Notes under the pieces: generated by a model | Database searches by the model: none | What the model saw: the letters and a program-made list of their open reading frames with translations, nothing else | Told to the model about the DNA's origin: nothing | Translations under genes and position numbers: made by a program | Shown here: piece after piece, positions 6,789 through 15,465 of the stretch | Position numbering within the stretch: the stretch's first letter is position 1 | Layout: each line of letters opens with the position of its first letter | Origin: CAZPLZ01 sp964587525 | Lineage (GTDB): Bacteria > Oederibacteriota > CAKKQC01 | Direction: 5' to 3' | Length of the DNA: 34,585 bases | NCBI GenBank assembly: GCA_964587525.1 | Contig: CAZPLZ010000006.1 | Span: 1-34,585 of the forward strand

Positions 6789-8834
6789 TTACATGGCTAA
6801 ATTCACCTTCTTAAGATGCCCGTACCCAGGCTGATCAGAGAGCCTGGCACGTTTGGCCTCAAAGACCTGACTTACCCCCGGCGTACCGCTCAAACGCACC
6901 CGGTACCGGCCCGGCTCGCGCAGCACAAACCATGCAGTCCCACGACCGTCCGTGAGTTGACCCTGCACTTCCACACATTGGTTGCCAAGCGGTTCCACGA
7001 AGAGCGCAGCCCCCTCGACAGGCTGCTCCCCCTCTTGAAGAGTGACCAGCACCTCTGGCGCCCGTTCACTGGGAAAGCTCGGTAGAGGTCCTGAAATCTT
7101 AACAATTGCTTCCCGGAAAGCCTGATCTACGACCGTGGGGGCATAGGCCGGTTTCTTTGGGTCGCACCAGTTCACACCGCTTTGCGCTGACCCGCCACCA
7201 GGGCTGCGGCGGCACCCGATGCCCGACAGGCTTGGCCAAGGAATATGAAAGGGCGCCGGCTGAGCACTCACATGCGCTGGCAGGTAGTGTTCGAACTCCA
7301 GATACTGGAACCCCACGGCGCTCACATCGGCCAGGGTGGACACGAATTCTCTGACATAGCGCACGGTATCTTCAGCGGTATACCCTTCTGTCCAAATCTC
7401 GCCAACAAAGAGGGGGCGGTCCTTAAGTTTCCTGTCTAGAACCTGCTCCCTAGCCCCGGCAAGACCACTGGCCACTCCCTCTGTCTGAACGTCGAAGACC
7501 ACCCGCGTGGGATCCAGAGCCGCAAGGGTCTGCCAGCCTAGGACCGCCCAGACATTCACCCCTGGAATCTTCGGTGGAATATCCACGTTGCGCCAGAAGG
7601 CAACCGACGGGTGGTTGCCGTCCAAAGCCAGCCATGCCCGGGCCTCGTGCTGTAAATCCTCTAGCCAGCGCTGATCGGCCGACACCGTTCCAGTGAAAGG
7701 CGGCGGCCCCATGCACACGGCCTGATAGACCACCAGCACTCCCAGCTCATCCGCCAGGTCGAGAAAATCCGTAGGAGGCCGGTCCCAGTGATTGTGCACA
7801 GCGTTAAACCCGTCAGCGCACACGAGCCGCAGAAACTGCGTGGCGATCTGACGATCCAGGTACAGAGAGTCGTCATCGTAGCTGAGGAACTTGCTGGCCA
7901 CGAAGAGCGGCTTGCCGTTGAAGAGCAGCCGTGTCCCCTCAATCCACACCTCCCGGAATCCAAAGCGCTCCACATGGACATCGGTGATATTTGACCGGTC
8001 TTGGTCTTTCACTTCAGTCCGCAGGGTGTAGAGGAAGGGAGCGCCATAGCGGCCTGTGCCCCAGAGTTTGGCTTCAGGAAAGGGCTGCGCAAAGTGAACA
8101 CTGGCCTCACCGGCAGCAGCCACCTCCACCTCTCGCTCTCCCAGCATCAGGCAGCGATGGCCACCCGGTTCATGAACGCCGCTGACGATACGGACTTGTG
8201 CTGGCGACGGCCCGTCGTTGACGACACGCACGCTGACACTCAGGCTGTTCTGGCGCACTGACGGAACAATTTGCACACCCACCACTCGCAGGGCCGGCAG
8301 CGTCTTGAGCCAGACATCACCCGCGATGCCGGGCTTCGAAGTATAGCGCGTGTAGGCTTTGGCATGGGCAGGGTCGGCAAGCGGTACAGGCCGGCTGTGG
8401 CGGATGTCCGCCGCGTGCGTAAAGACCTCGAGCAGATTGTCCTCCCCTGGTTTGACCACCATGGTGGCATCCAGCATGAAGGGCAAGCGGAAGCCGTAGT
8501 GTTCGCCCAGGCGCGTGCGGTTCAGCCACACCACCGTGTGGTGGATTGACTTTTCGAAGTGGAGGTACAGCCGGCGCCCTTCCCCTGCCATCTCGGCAGG
8601 AAGGCGAAAGCGGAGCCGGAACCACCCCGCCTGGTCAAGGGGGTTGTCTGCTGGATGCACCGGAACGCGTAGCGGACGCCAGCCATTTGCTGGTGGAGTT
8701 TCAGCCTCGCTCACGGCGACCTCCCACATCCCGTTCAGGCACAACGAGGTGCGCGGAGCAACGGCCGTAGCTTCGAACGGCATGATGACATTCAAGACTA
8801 CGATCGCCAGGCGCAACATTTCATGGCCATCCAT
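6789..8834 (-). CDS. GH2-like glycosidase homologue lacking the usual acid/base glutamate
   Basis: This 681-residue protein has the glycoside hydrolase family 2 layout. A sugar-binding jelly roll covers residues ~30-180 (LNGMWEVAV, AGWFRLRF, VVWLNRTRLGEHYGFRLPF). An Ig-like domain covers ~185-290. A TIM barrel covers ~295-570, starting with LLFNGKPLFVASKFL and DGFNAVHNHWDRPPTDFLDL. A C-terminal Ig-like domain covers ~590-660. In GH2 beta-galactosidases and glucuronidases the barrel carries HPSV..W..GNE with the acid/base Glu. Here the segment is HPSVAFWRNVD (408-418) with V417 at the Glu position. A nucleophile candidate, E479, is in LFVGEIWTEG. The N-terminus is hydrophobic, and the ATG at 8819 would give a more typical signal peptide. 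A TAACAT -10-like hexamer lies 10 bases before the ATG at 8834. The gene is divergent from a sugar importer with only 29 bases between. Confidence 0.72.
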   Translation of the reverse strand: MDGHEMLRLAIVVLNVIMPFEATAVAPRTSLCLNGMWEVAVSEAETPPANGWRPLRVPVHPADNPLDQAGWFRLRFRLPAEMAGEGRRLYLHFEKSIHHTVVWLNRTRLGEHYGFRLPFMLDATMVVKPGEDNLLEVFTHAADIRHSRPVPLADPAHAKAYTRYTSKPGIAGDVWLKTLPALRVVGVQIVPSVRQNSLSVSVRVVNDGPSPAQVRIVSGVHEPGGHRCLMLGEREVEVAAAGEASVHFAQPFPEAKLWGTGRYGAPFLYTLRTEVKDQDRSNITDVHVERFGFREVWIEGTRLLFNGKPLFVASKFLSYDDDSLYLDRQIATQFLRLVCADGFNAVHNHWDRPPTDFLDLADELGVLVVYQAVCMGPPPFTGTVSADQRWLEDLQHEARAWLALDGNHPSVAFWRNVDIPPKIPGVNVWAVLGWQTLAALDPTRVVFDVQTEGVASGLAGAREQVLDRKLKDRPLFVGEIWTEGYTAEDTVRYVREFVSTLADVSAVGFQYLEFEHYLPAHVSAQPAPFHIPWPSLSGIGCRRSPGGGSAQSGVNWCDPKKPAYAPTVVDQAFREAIVKISGPLPSFPSERAPEVLVTLQEGEQPVEGAALFVEPLGNQCVEVQGQLTDGRGTAWFVLREPGRYRVRLSGTPGVSQVFEAKRARLSDQPGYGHLKKVNLAM

Positions 8835-8848
8835 ATGGTACTTGATGT

Positions 8849-8854
8849 TATGCT
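8849..8854 (+). promoter_or_regulatory. Candidate -10 box of the sugar ABC transporter operon
   Basis: TATGCT ends 9 bases before the GTG start of the transporter gene, with no Shine-Dalgarno between. Only 29 bases separate this start from the divergent GH2-like start, so any leader must be extremely short. No clear -35 element is seen. Confidence 0.35.
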
Positions 8855-8863
8855 TTTGTCGAA

Positions 8864-11386
8864 GTGGCCAGCCAGGAGAAGCTGATCGAAGGGGTGGGAA
8901 TCAGTAAGACGTTTGGCGGCGTTAAGGCGCTGGCCGACGTGAGCTTCGACATTGCCCCAGGCGAAGTGCACGCGCTGTGCGGTGAAAACGGCGCCGGAAA
9001 GTCAACGTTGATCAAAATCCTTGCCGGCTCACTCATGCCGGATGCCGGCGAGGTTCAAGTGCAGGGACAAAAGCTCGCGTTGGGCTCGGTTACCGCTTCT
9101 GAAGCTGCCGGGATCGCGGTGATCTACCAGGAATCAACCACCTTCCCGGATCTCAGTGTCGAGGAAAACATCTTCGCTGGCCGGGAACCCCGCCGCTTCG
9201 GTGGCCTGCTCCTGGATCGGGTGAGCATGCGGCGCCAAACCCGTGCGCTTCTGGAACGACTCGGTGAACGCTTCGACCAGCAGCTTCCCGCCGGGGACTT
9301 AACGATCGCCCAGCGCCAGATGGTCCAAATTGCGCGTGCCCTGTCACGCCGCAGCCGTTTGCTGGTCATGGACGAACCGACCGCCCCGCTAGCATCCGAG
9401 GAAACCGAGGCCCTGTTCAAGATCATCCGCCAGCTCCGCGTAGAGGGCATGAGCGTGCTCTATGTGAGCCACCGGCTGGAAGAAGTGTTCACCATCGCCG
9501 ACCGGGTCACCGTGCTGCGGGACGGGCGCAGGGTGGACTGCCGGCGCACGGTAAACCTCAGCAGACCTGAGCTGATCCAGTTGATGGTGGGCCGGGATAT
9601 CGCGGAGCCAGCCAGGGAATCGACCCAGCCAAGGCAGACCGGTGAAGTGCTGCTCAACGTTCAGGGTTTAACCCGCCCGGGGGTGTTTCGGGATGTCTCG
9701 TTTCACGTCCACGCTAGCGAGATCGTCGGCCTGGCCGGGCTCATCGGCGCTGGCCGATCCGAAGTCGCCCAAGCGATCTTCGGCGTTGACCGGCCTGAGG
9801 GGGGAAGCGTATCAGTAGCTGGCGAACCGCTGAAGCCCGGCTCGGTGCAATCCGCCGTCCAAAGCGGCGTGGCACTGGTCCCGGAAGACCGGCAACACCT
9901 TGGGCTGGTGCTGCCGATGTCGGTGAGTGCGAACCTCACCTTGGGGATATTGAAATCGCTTACCCGATTCAGCCTGCTCTCGGCACAACAGGAACACCTC
10001 CTGGCGCAGAGGTGGATCAGGAACCTGGACATTAAAGCCGCGAGCTTGGAGGCGCCCGTGGAAACGCTCTCGGGAGGCAATCAACAAAAGGTGGTGGTCG
10101 GAAAATGGCTGGCGACGTCGCCGCGCGTGCTGATCCTCGACGAACCGACTCGTGGCATCGATGTCGGTGCCAAAGCGGAAATCCACCGGCTGATCCGCGG
10201 GCTGGCCGGGCAAGGCGTCGCGATTCTGCTTATCTCTTCCGACCTGCCCGAGGTGCTCTCACTGAGCGACCGGGTCCTGGTGATGCGAAACGGTGTTATC
10301 GCAGGTGAACTGGCCGACGGAAAGGTTACCCAAGAACAAGTGCTTGCGCTGGCGATCCCATCCGAACCAGGGCCAAGTGCGCCGCAAACCAGGACCGGCA
10401 GAGGCAAGGCCTGGGGACTGAAAAGACTATTCCAGCGGCGCGAGTACGGCTTACTAGGCTTCCTGGCATTCACCATCGCCATCGTGACGTGGGTGAACCC
10501 GGCGTTCCTTGCGCTAGGAAACATCCGTGACATCTTGGTTCAATCCTCGGCGGCCGCGATCGTCGTATGCGGCATGACCCTGGTCATGGCCACAGGCCAG
10601 ATTGACATCTCGGTGGGATCCCAGATGGGCCTGCTGGCGGCGACCATTGGACTGTTGACCTCGTCCCAACATGCAGGCTGGCCGGTGGCCGCGGGTGTTT
10701 CGCTCACGCTGGTCATCGGCGCCGTCATCGGCCTGCTCAACGGCCTGCTCGTGACCGTGGGGCGAATCCCATCCATTATCGTCACGCTCGGCATGCTGAC
10801 CTTGCTGCGGGGTCTCACCGAATTGGTCATGGGCGGCGAGTGGATTACCGGCCTGCCGGCGGGCCTGCGCTGGCTTGGCACTGGCTCAATCCTTCAAGTG
10901 CCCGTCAGCCTGTGGACCGTGGCGGGGGTGCTGGCGGCTTCATGGCTGCTGGCGCGGCACACCCCTCTCGGCCGGTGGATCTATGCCGCGGGCAGCAACC
11001 CGCATGCGGCGCGACTTGCGGGGTTGCCGGTGAAACGCATCCAGCTCTTTGTCTTCGCGCTTGCAGGCTTCCTCACGGGCGTTGGAACGTTGGTGAGTGT
11101 CCCGCAACTATCGGTCATCGAATCCGGCGTCGGAGTTGGGTTTGAACTGCTGGTGGTCACGTGCGCGGTGGTCGGCGGGGCATCGGTCAGCGGAGGGCGA
11201 GGAACGATCCTGGGAGCGCTGCTCGCGGTCCTGCTGCTCGGCATGGTGCGTACGGTCCTGATCTTTCTCAGGCTGGGAGAGATGTCAACCTACTGGGAGC
11301 GGGCAATCCAAGGCGCGTTCATCCTGGTGGCGGTCCTCGCGGATCACCTTGCAAGACGCAAGGCGAGAGAGGGTCGAGGCGCATGA
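8864..11386 (+). CDS. Sugar ABC transporter: tandem ATPase fused to permease (RhaT/LsrA-RhaP/LsrC type)
   Basis: This 840-residue protein combines two subunits that are normally separate. Residues ~5-500 are a tandem ATPase of the RbsA/RhaT/LsrA class: first Walker A GENGAGKST (40-48), a degenerate signature LTIAQRQMVQIARAL, Walker B LLVMDEPTAP, then a second domain with the class-typical GLIGAGRSE in place of Walker A, LSGGNQQKVVVGKWL, and VLILDEPTRGIDVGAK. Residues ~515-835 are a BPD_transp_2 permease with VNPAFLALGNIRDIL, ATGQIDISVGS and the EAA-like GSNPHAARLAGLPV loop. It would energise uptake of a sugar at the inner membrane together with the next permease and the binding lipoprotein. 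GTG is the only usable start; an in-frame stop lies at 8843-8845. The stop overlaps the next start (ATGA). Confidence 0.9.
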   Translation: MASQEKLIEGVGISKTFGGVKALADVSFDIAPGEVHALCGENGAGKSTLIKILAGSLMPDAGEVQVQGQKLALGSVTASEAAGIAVIYQESTTFPDLSVEENIFAGREPRRFGGLLLDRVSMRRQTRALLERLGERFDQQLPAGDLTIAQRQMVQIARALSRRSRLLVMDEPTAPLASEETEALFKIIRQLRVEGMSVLYVSHRLEEVFTIADRVTVLRDGRRVDCRRTVNLSRPELIQLMVGRDIAEPARESTQPRQTGEVLLNVQGLTRPGVFRDVSFHVHASEIVGLAGLIGAGRSEVAQAIFGVDRPEGGSVSVAGEPLKPGSVQSAVQSGVALVPEDRQHLGLVLPMSVSANLTLGILKSLTRFSLLSAQQEHLLAQRWIRNLDIKAASLEAPVETLSGGNQQKVVVGKWLATSPRVLILDEPTRGIDVGAKAEIHRLIRGLAGQGVAILLISSDLPEVLSLSDRVLVMRNGVIAGELADGKVTQEQVLALAIPSEPGPSAPQTRTGRGKAWGLKRLFQRREYGLLGFLAFTIAIVTWVNPAFLALGNIRDILVQSSAAAIVVCGMTLVMATGQIDISVGSQMGLLAATIGLLTSSQHAGWPVAAGVSLTLVIGAVIGLLNGLLVTVGRIPSIIVTLGMLTLLRGLTELVMGGEWITGLPAGLRWLGTGSILQVPVSLWTVAGVLAASWLLARHTPLGRWIYAAGSNPHAARLAGLPVKRIQLFVFALAGFLTGVGTLVSVPQLSVIESGVGVGFELLVVTCAVVGGASVSGGRGTILGALLAVLLLGMVRTVLIFLRLGEMSTYWERAIQGAFILVAVLADHLARRKAREGRGA

Positions 11387-12411
11387 CGCTCTGGTCCAAG
11401 TTCGTTGCCTCTACGTTCCGGCATGAAGCGGTACTAGCAGCCTTGCTCTTCTTACTTCTGCTCTTCGCCGGATGGAGCGATCCTTCTTTCCTGCATATAG
11501 GAACGCAGATTGAGCTTTCAACCCACATATGGGAGCTGGCGCTGCTGGCAATCCCGATGACCTTCATCATCATCACCGGGGGGATCGATCTCTCCGTCGG
11601 CTCCCTGATGGCCCTATGTGCCGTCGTCCTTGGATTGCTGTTCGAGGCAGGCGCGTCACCCTGGATCGGAGCGGCCTTTGCGTTGCTGGCAGGAGCAGCG
11701 GCTGGCGCCCTCAACGGCCTGTTCGTGGCCTGGGTGAAAGTGCACCCACTCATCGTCACCCTGGCCACCCTCGCAGCGTATCGTGGGATCGCAGAGGGCA
11801 TCAGCCTGGCACGGCCCATCTCAGGATTCCCAGAAAGTTTTTCGGCCATCGGCCGGGGGACCGCTCTGGGCGTGCCTATCCCGGCCCTGGCTGTTGCCGC
11901 AACCGCAGCGATCGGGGGGTTGGTTCTGTCCAGGACCCCGTTCGGGCGCTCCCTGTACGCGATTGGCCACAACGAAACCGCCTCCCGCTTTTCTGGAATT
12001 ACGGTCAGCCGCATCAAGCTGATCTTGTACACGTTCTCAGGATTGATGGCGGGTCTGGCTGGCGTGCTTTTCGTAGCCCGCCGGAACACCGCCAAGGCCG
12101 ATATCGCGTTCGGGATGGAGCTGGAGGTCATCACCGCGGTGGTCCTCGGCGGCGCGAGTATTTTCGGCGGGCGGGGCCGCCTGATCGGAACCCTGCTTGG
12201 GGTCCTGTTGATTCATGAAACCCGCGAGTTCATGAGCTGGCACTGGAACCAGGATGAGCTGAACCTGATCGTTATGGGTATACTCTTGATCGGAGCCGTC
12301 GGCTTAAATGCCGCCTTGTCAGGCAGGCAGCGAACCACCTCCCCCACTCCCCTCTCCCCCCTTGGAGGGAAAGGGCAGGGTGAGGGGGGTGGAAAGGAGA
12401 ACGCTACTTAA
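11383..12411 (+). CDS. Sugar ABC transporter permease (RhaQ/LsrD/RbsC family)
   Basis: This 342-residue BPD_transp_2 permease has 8-10 membrane segments and the family landmarks ITGGIDLSVGSLMAL, GLFVAWVKVHPLIVTLATLA, IGHNETASRFSGI and VLGGASIFGGRGRLIG. It is the second membrane subunit of the importer. The start is the ATG that overlaps the upstream stop as ATGA; longer frames opening at 11161 would run through the fused permease in another frame and are rejected. The last ~25 residues (RTTSPTPLSP and following, rich in Gly and Lys) do not look like permease. They are encoded by a palindromic repeat, so the repeat appears to have replaced or extended the natural C-terminus. The TAA shares a base with the ATG of the binding-protein gene. 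Confidence 0.9.
   Translation: MTLWSKFVASTFRHEAVLAALLFLLLLFAGWSDPSFLHIGTQIELSTHIWELALLAIPMTFIIITGGIDLSVGSLMALCAVVLGLLFEAGASPWIGAAFALLAGAAAGALNGLFVAWVKVHPLIVTLATLAAYRGIAEGISLARPISGFPESFSAIGRGTALGVPIPALAVAATAAIGGLVLSRTPFGRSLYAIGHNETASRFSGITVSRIKLILYTFSGLMAGLAGVLFVARRNTAKADIAFGMELEVITAVVLGGASIFGGRGRLIGTLLGVLLIHETREFMSWHWNQDELNLIVMGILLIGAVGLNAALSGRQRTTSPTPLSPLGGKGQGEGGGKENAT
12335..12392. repeat. Palindromic C-rich/G-rich repeat, copy 1 (inside the permease gene)
   Basis: A C-rich arm (12335-12361: CCACCTCCCCCACTCCCCTC and on) faces a G-rich arm (12364-12392, ending GGTGAGGGGGGTGG) across a 2-base loop, with imperfect pairing. The element is in frame and supplies most of the permease C-terminal tail. 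It resembles the widespread intergenic CCCTCTCCCC/GGGGAGAGGG type elements and two further copies in this window. Confidence 0.6.
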
Positions 12412-13442
12412 TGCTGCGCACAATCTTCTCGGCATGGCTGATGATGGCGCTGTGCCCTGTCCTGCTCACCGGCTGCAGCCGGGAGCCTGGTTCAACAGCC
12501 GGATCGGGCACCGATAAAGGCTCGTTCAAGAAAACCCTCACGGTCTGTCTGCTGCCCAAGAAGAAGGGACTGCCGTATTTCAGCAGCTGCGCCGATGGCG
12601 CTCGCCAGGCGGCGAAGGAGCTGGGCAACATCAACCTGATTTACGACGGCCCAACTGATGGCTCACCGGAGAAGGCGGCGGCCATGATCGAGCAGTGGAC
12701 GCTCAAGGGCGTGGACGTGATCGCTGTCTCCCCCAATGATCCCAAGGTGGTCGGCCCAGCGATGAAGAAAGCCAGGGAGCGGGGGGTCCACGTCATAACC
12801 TGGGACGCTGACGCTGATCCCGAGACCCGTGGGTTCTTCGTCAACCAAGCCACCCCGGAGCAAATTGGGTACGCGCTGGTGGATACGATGGCCAAAGAGC
12901 TTGGTCCCACCGGCGGCGAAGTGGCCATCGTCACCGCCTATCTGGCCGCTGCCAATCAGAACGAGTGGATCAAGCATATGAAAGCGCGGTTGAACGCTTA
13001 TCCGAAGATCAAGCTGGTGGCGATCAAGCCTTCAAATGAAGATCAAAAGCTGGCCTTTCAGGTGACACAGGATTTAATGAAAGCCTATCCGGATCTCAAA
13101 GGGTTCTTTGCCATCTCCTCGGTCGCGTTCCCGGGGGCCGCCGAAGCTGTGCAACAGGCAGGCAAAGCAGGCCGCGTTTTGGTCATCGGCCTCTCCACCC
13201 CAAACAACATGCGCCAGTACGTGTTGGATGGCGTGGTCAGGTCAGTGATCATCTGGAACACCAGCGATCTCGGATATTTGACGATCTATGCAGCTGAAGC
13301 GTATGCCACAGGAAAACTTAAAGTCGGTGCGACCAGCTTTCAGGCTGGCCGGCTTGGGAACCGCAAGGTCGTCGGTGACAACATTTTACTCGGTGACATC
13401 CTCATCATCACGAAAGCCAACATCAATAATTATCATTTTTAG
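12411..13442 (+). CDS. Sugar-binding lipoprotein of the importer (RhaS/LsrB-like)
   Basis: This 343-residue periplasmic binding protein has a lipoprotein signal (LLTGC, C22 lipidated). The two-domain fold begins at TVCLLPKKKGLPYFSSCADG. Closest pattern matches are the rhamnose (RhaS) and autoinducer-2 (LsrB) binding proteins: DGPTDGSPEKAAAMIEQW, ITWDADADPETRGFFVNQAT, ANQNEWIKHMKA, and the C-terminal GLSTPNNMRQYVLDGVVRSV with WNTSDLGYL. It captures the ligand outside the inner membrane and delivers it to the two permeases. The ligand cannot be read from sequence; a deoxyhexose such as rhamnose or a related small sugar is the best guess. The start shares one base with the permease stop (TAATG). 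Confidence 0.88.
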   Translation: MLRTIFSAWLMMALCPVLLTGCSREPGSTAGSGTDKGSFKKTLTVCLLPKKKGLPYFSSCADGARQAAKELGNINLIYDGPTDGSPEKAAAMIEQWTLKGVDVIAVSPNDPKVVGPAMKKARERGVHVITWDADADPETRGFFVNQATPEQIGYALVDTMAKELGPTGGEVAIVTAYLAAANQNEWIKHMKARLNAYPKIKLVAIKPSNEDQKLAFQVTQDLMKAYPDLKGFFAISSVAFPGAAEAVQQAGKAGRVLVIGLSTPNNMRQYVLDGVVRSVIIWNTSDLGYLTIYAAEAYATGKLKVGATSFQAGRLGNRKVVGDNILLGDILIITKANINNYHF

Positions 13443-13497
13443 TAACACCAGTTTCGAACCAGCGCTGCCAATTTTCGCAAGTCGGTTTGCGTCATTC

Positions 13498-15432
13498 ATG
13501 ACCATTTTGATGTTCTCATCCGTGGCGGGAAACTCGTGTTCTGCAAACTCCGTAAGAGTCGAGGTGGATCCTGGCATCCGATATCAGGAGTTTCAGGGTT
13601 TTGGAACCGCCATCGGCTGGTGGGGAAACGTTGTGGGTGGATGGGATGAACCTGCCCGAAGCGATATCGTTAAGCTGGTTTTTGATAAGGAACAAGGACT
13701 TGGATTCACTGTGGCCAAGTACTATATCGGCGGAGGAGAAAATCCCAATTGCTCCGCCAATGCCGAGGGAAGATCGCATTTCGCATACTCGCGGGAAATG
13801 GAAGGGTTCAAGCCGACCGAAGATGGACCGTACGATTGGACAAGAGAGAAGAATCAACGATGGGTACTGCAACACGCCGTGAAGAAGTATGGAATAGAGC
13901 ATATCGAAGCCAACAGTCTGACCGCGCCGTGGTGGATGACGGTCAGCGGGTGCGCCTCCGGAGCCGATTCTCGAAGCACTCCCAATTTGAAGGATGACTA
14001 CTACGATGACTACGCGATGTATCTCACCGAGATCGTCAAGCGTTTCAGAGATCACTGGGGAATTGAATTCAGAACGATAAGCCCGTTTGCCGAGGCCTCT
14101 CAAAGTTTTTGGAGAAAAGGTCATAACCAGGAAGGCTGTTTCCATACTGACGAACAGGCGAATCGATTGATCAAGATTCTTGGCGAGAAGCTACAGGAAG
14201 AGGGCTTGAGCACCAGGATCTGCGCACCCGATGAATTTTCTGTAGGCAAATCCGTTGAAGTCTATAACACGTTCGACAATACTGCTAAGTCATATATCGC
14301 GGCTATATCTTCGCATTCGTACTGGGGCTCATTGGCGGATCGGTACGCCTTCAGAGATCTGGCGTTGTCGGAGGGTAAGACGGCAGTAATGAGCGAAACG
14401 TGCGAAAGAGGCGGCCACGTTCACGACCACAAGAGCATGGCTGCCGCACTTGAGATGGCATGGCACATAACCACGGACGTACGCGATATGGGCAGCCACG
14501 TATGGCTATGGTTTGAACCGGTAACGGATGAACGGCTCGCCATTACGTATCCAAGTAACTGGGGAGCAATCCACGCTTCCTATCAAGGTTCAGAGGCGCA
14601 GCAGTATTGGATTACGAAAACTTTCCCGGGAATCGCTCAATACTCACGTTTGATTGGGCCGGGCGACATCATCATCCACAATACTGATCCCTATGTCCTG
14701 TCTGCCTACAATCCGTCAACCGAGAAATTGGTGCTGGCAGTTTACAACGCCGAAAAATCAGACGCCGACTACGCCTTTGATCTGTCGAAATTCACCGGCC
14801 TCAAGACTAACAAGGTTACTGGGTACAGAACCTCGGCCGACCAAGATATGAAGCTGCTGCCGTCTATCGACATTGACAACGCGGGGTTCCTGGACAGGAT
14901 ACCGGCAGAATCGATTACGACGTACTTGGTGGATGGCGCTCGATATTCGGGACCGCTACACAAGAATATCAATGATAATGTCCGGGGTACAGGCCAAGAT
15001 CAGATTGAGTACAGCAAGTCATGGAACTATTCAAGTGAAAAAACCCAAGTTGCAGAATGGTGTCATGTCCTTGAAGCAAGAGATTACTACAAAGGTTATG
15101 GCGAAGGACTGTACGGCAAAGATTGTCACTGGTCCGAGACTGTCGGTGACTATTTTCAGATCAGGTTCAATGGAAGACAGACAAGAGTATACGGTTCGAC
15201 GGATACTAATCACGGCGGCATGACCATTCGTCTGGATGATGGTGAGGAAGCAGTCGTTGATTGCTATTCAAAGAGCAAAGAGTATCAGGTGCTGTTGTAC
15301 ACCAGTGCGGTGCTGCCCGAAGGTCAGCATATCCTGAAGGTCCAGGTGGCAGAAAAAAAGAACAAAGTGTCCACCGGTCACGTAGTATCCGTAGACAAGA
15401 TACAAATAACCGGCGGCACTTGGCGCAGGTGA
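13498..15432 (+). CDS. Secreted GH30-like endo-galactanase-type glycoside hydrolase with C-terminal beta-sandwich
   Basis: This 644-residue protein carries a (beta/alpha)8 domain similar to GH30 endo-beta-1,6-galactanases: QEFQGFGTAIGWWGNVVGGW, GFTVAKYYIGGG, NSLTAPWWMTVSG, and a paired NQEGC segment. The acid/base candidate is E199 in SPFAEASQSFW and the nucleophile candidate is E300 in AVMSETCERG. The Asn that normally precedes the acid/base Glu in clan A is Ala here. After the TIM barrel and its small side beta-domain (to ~475), residues ~500-640 form a beta-sandwich like those that bind sugars (HWSETVGDYFQIRFNGRQTR). The frame opens far upstream, but the ATG at 13498 fits a short hydrophobic export signal. 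No Shine-Dalgarno is seen; it may be read from the transporter mRNA, 55 bases after it. Its base composition is more AT-rich than the transporter. Confidence 0.75.
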   Translation: MTILMFSSVAGNSCSANSVRVEVDPGIRYQEFQGFGTAIGWWGNVVGGWDEPARSDIVKLVFDKEQGLGFTVAKYYIGGGENPNCSANAEGRSHFAYSREMEGFKPTEDGPYDWTREKNQRWVLQHAVKKYGIEHIEANSLTAPWWMTVSGCASGADSRSTPNLKDDYYDDYAMYLTEIVKRFRDHWGIEFRTISPFAEASQSFWRKGHNQEGCFHTDEQANRLIKILGEKLQEEGLSTRICAPDEFSVGKSVEVYNTFDNTAKSYIAAISSHSYWGSLADRYAFRDLALSEGKTAVMSETCERGGHVHDHKSMAAALEMAWHITTDVRDMGSHVWLWFEPVTDERLAITYPSNWGAIHASYQGSEAQQYWITKTFPGIAQYSRLIGPGDIIIHNTDPYVLSAYNPSTEKLVLAVYNAEKSDADYAFDLSKFTGLKTNKVTGYRTSADQDMKLLPSIDIDNAGFLDRIPAESITTYLVDGARYSGPLHKNINDNVRGTGQDQIEYSKSWNYSSEKTQVAEWCHVLEARDYYKGYGEGLYGKDCHWSETVGDYFQIRFNGRQTRVYGSTDTNHGGMTIRLDDGEEAVVDCYSKSKEYQVLLYTSAVLPEGQHILKVQVAEKKNKVSTGHVVSVDKIQITGGTWRR

Positions 15433-15465
15433 AGATAGACATTCCCGTTCCAGGGTCAGCAAGTT

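Noticed and set aside
11161..11382. Longer start for the second permease
   Set aside because: It runs through the fused permease coding region in another frame; the ATGA overlap at 11383 is the natural start.
11529..12218. 229-codon open frame in a second plus frame
   Set aside because: Shadow of the permease gene; the composition is Arg/Gly-rich with no pattern.
13288..13497. Upstream extension of the GH30-like frame overlapping the binding-protein gene
   Set aside because: It would overlap the binding-protein gene by about 155 bases and gives a low-complexity Ser-rich start; the ATG at 13498 gives an export-like N-terminus.
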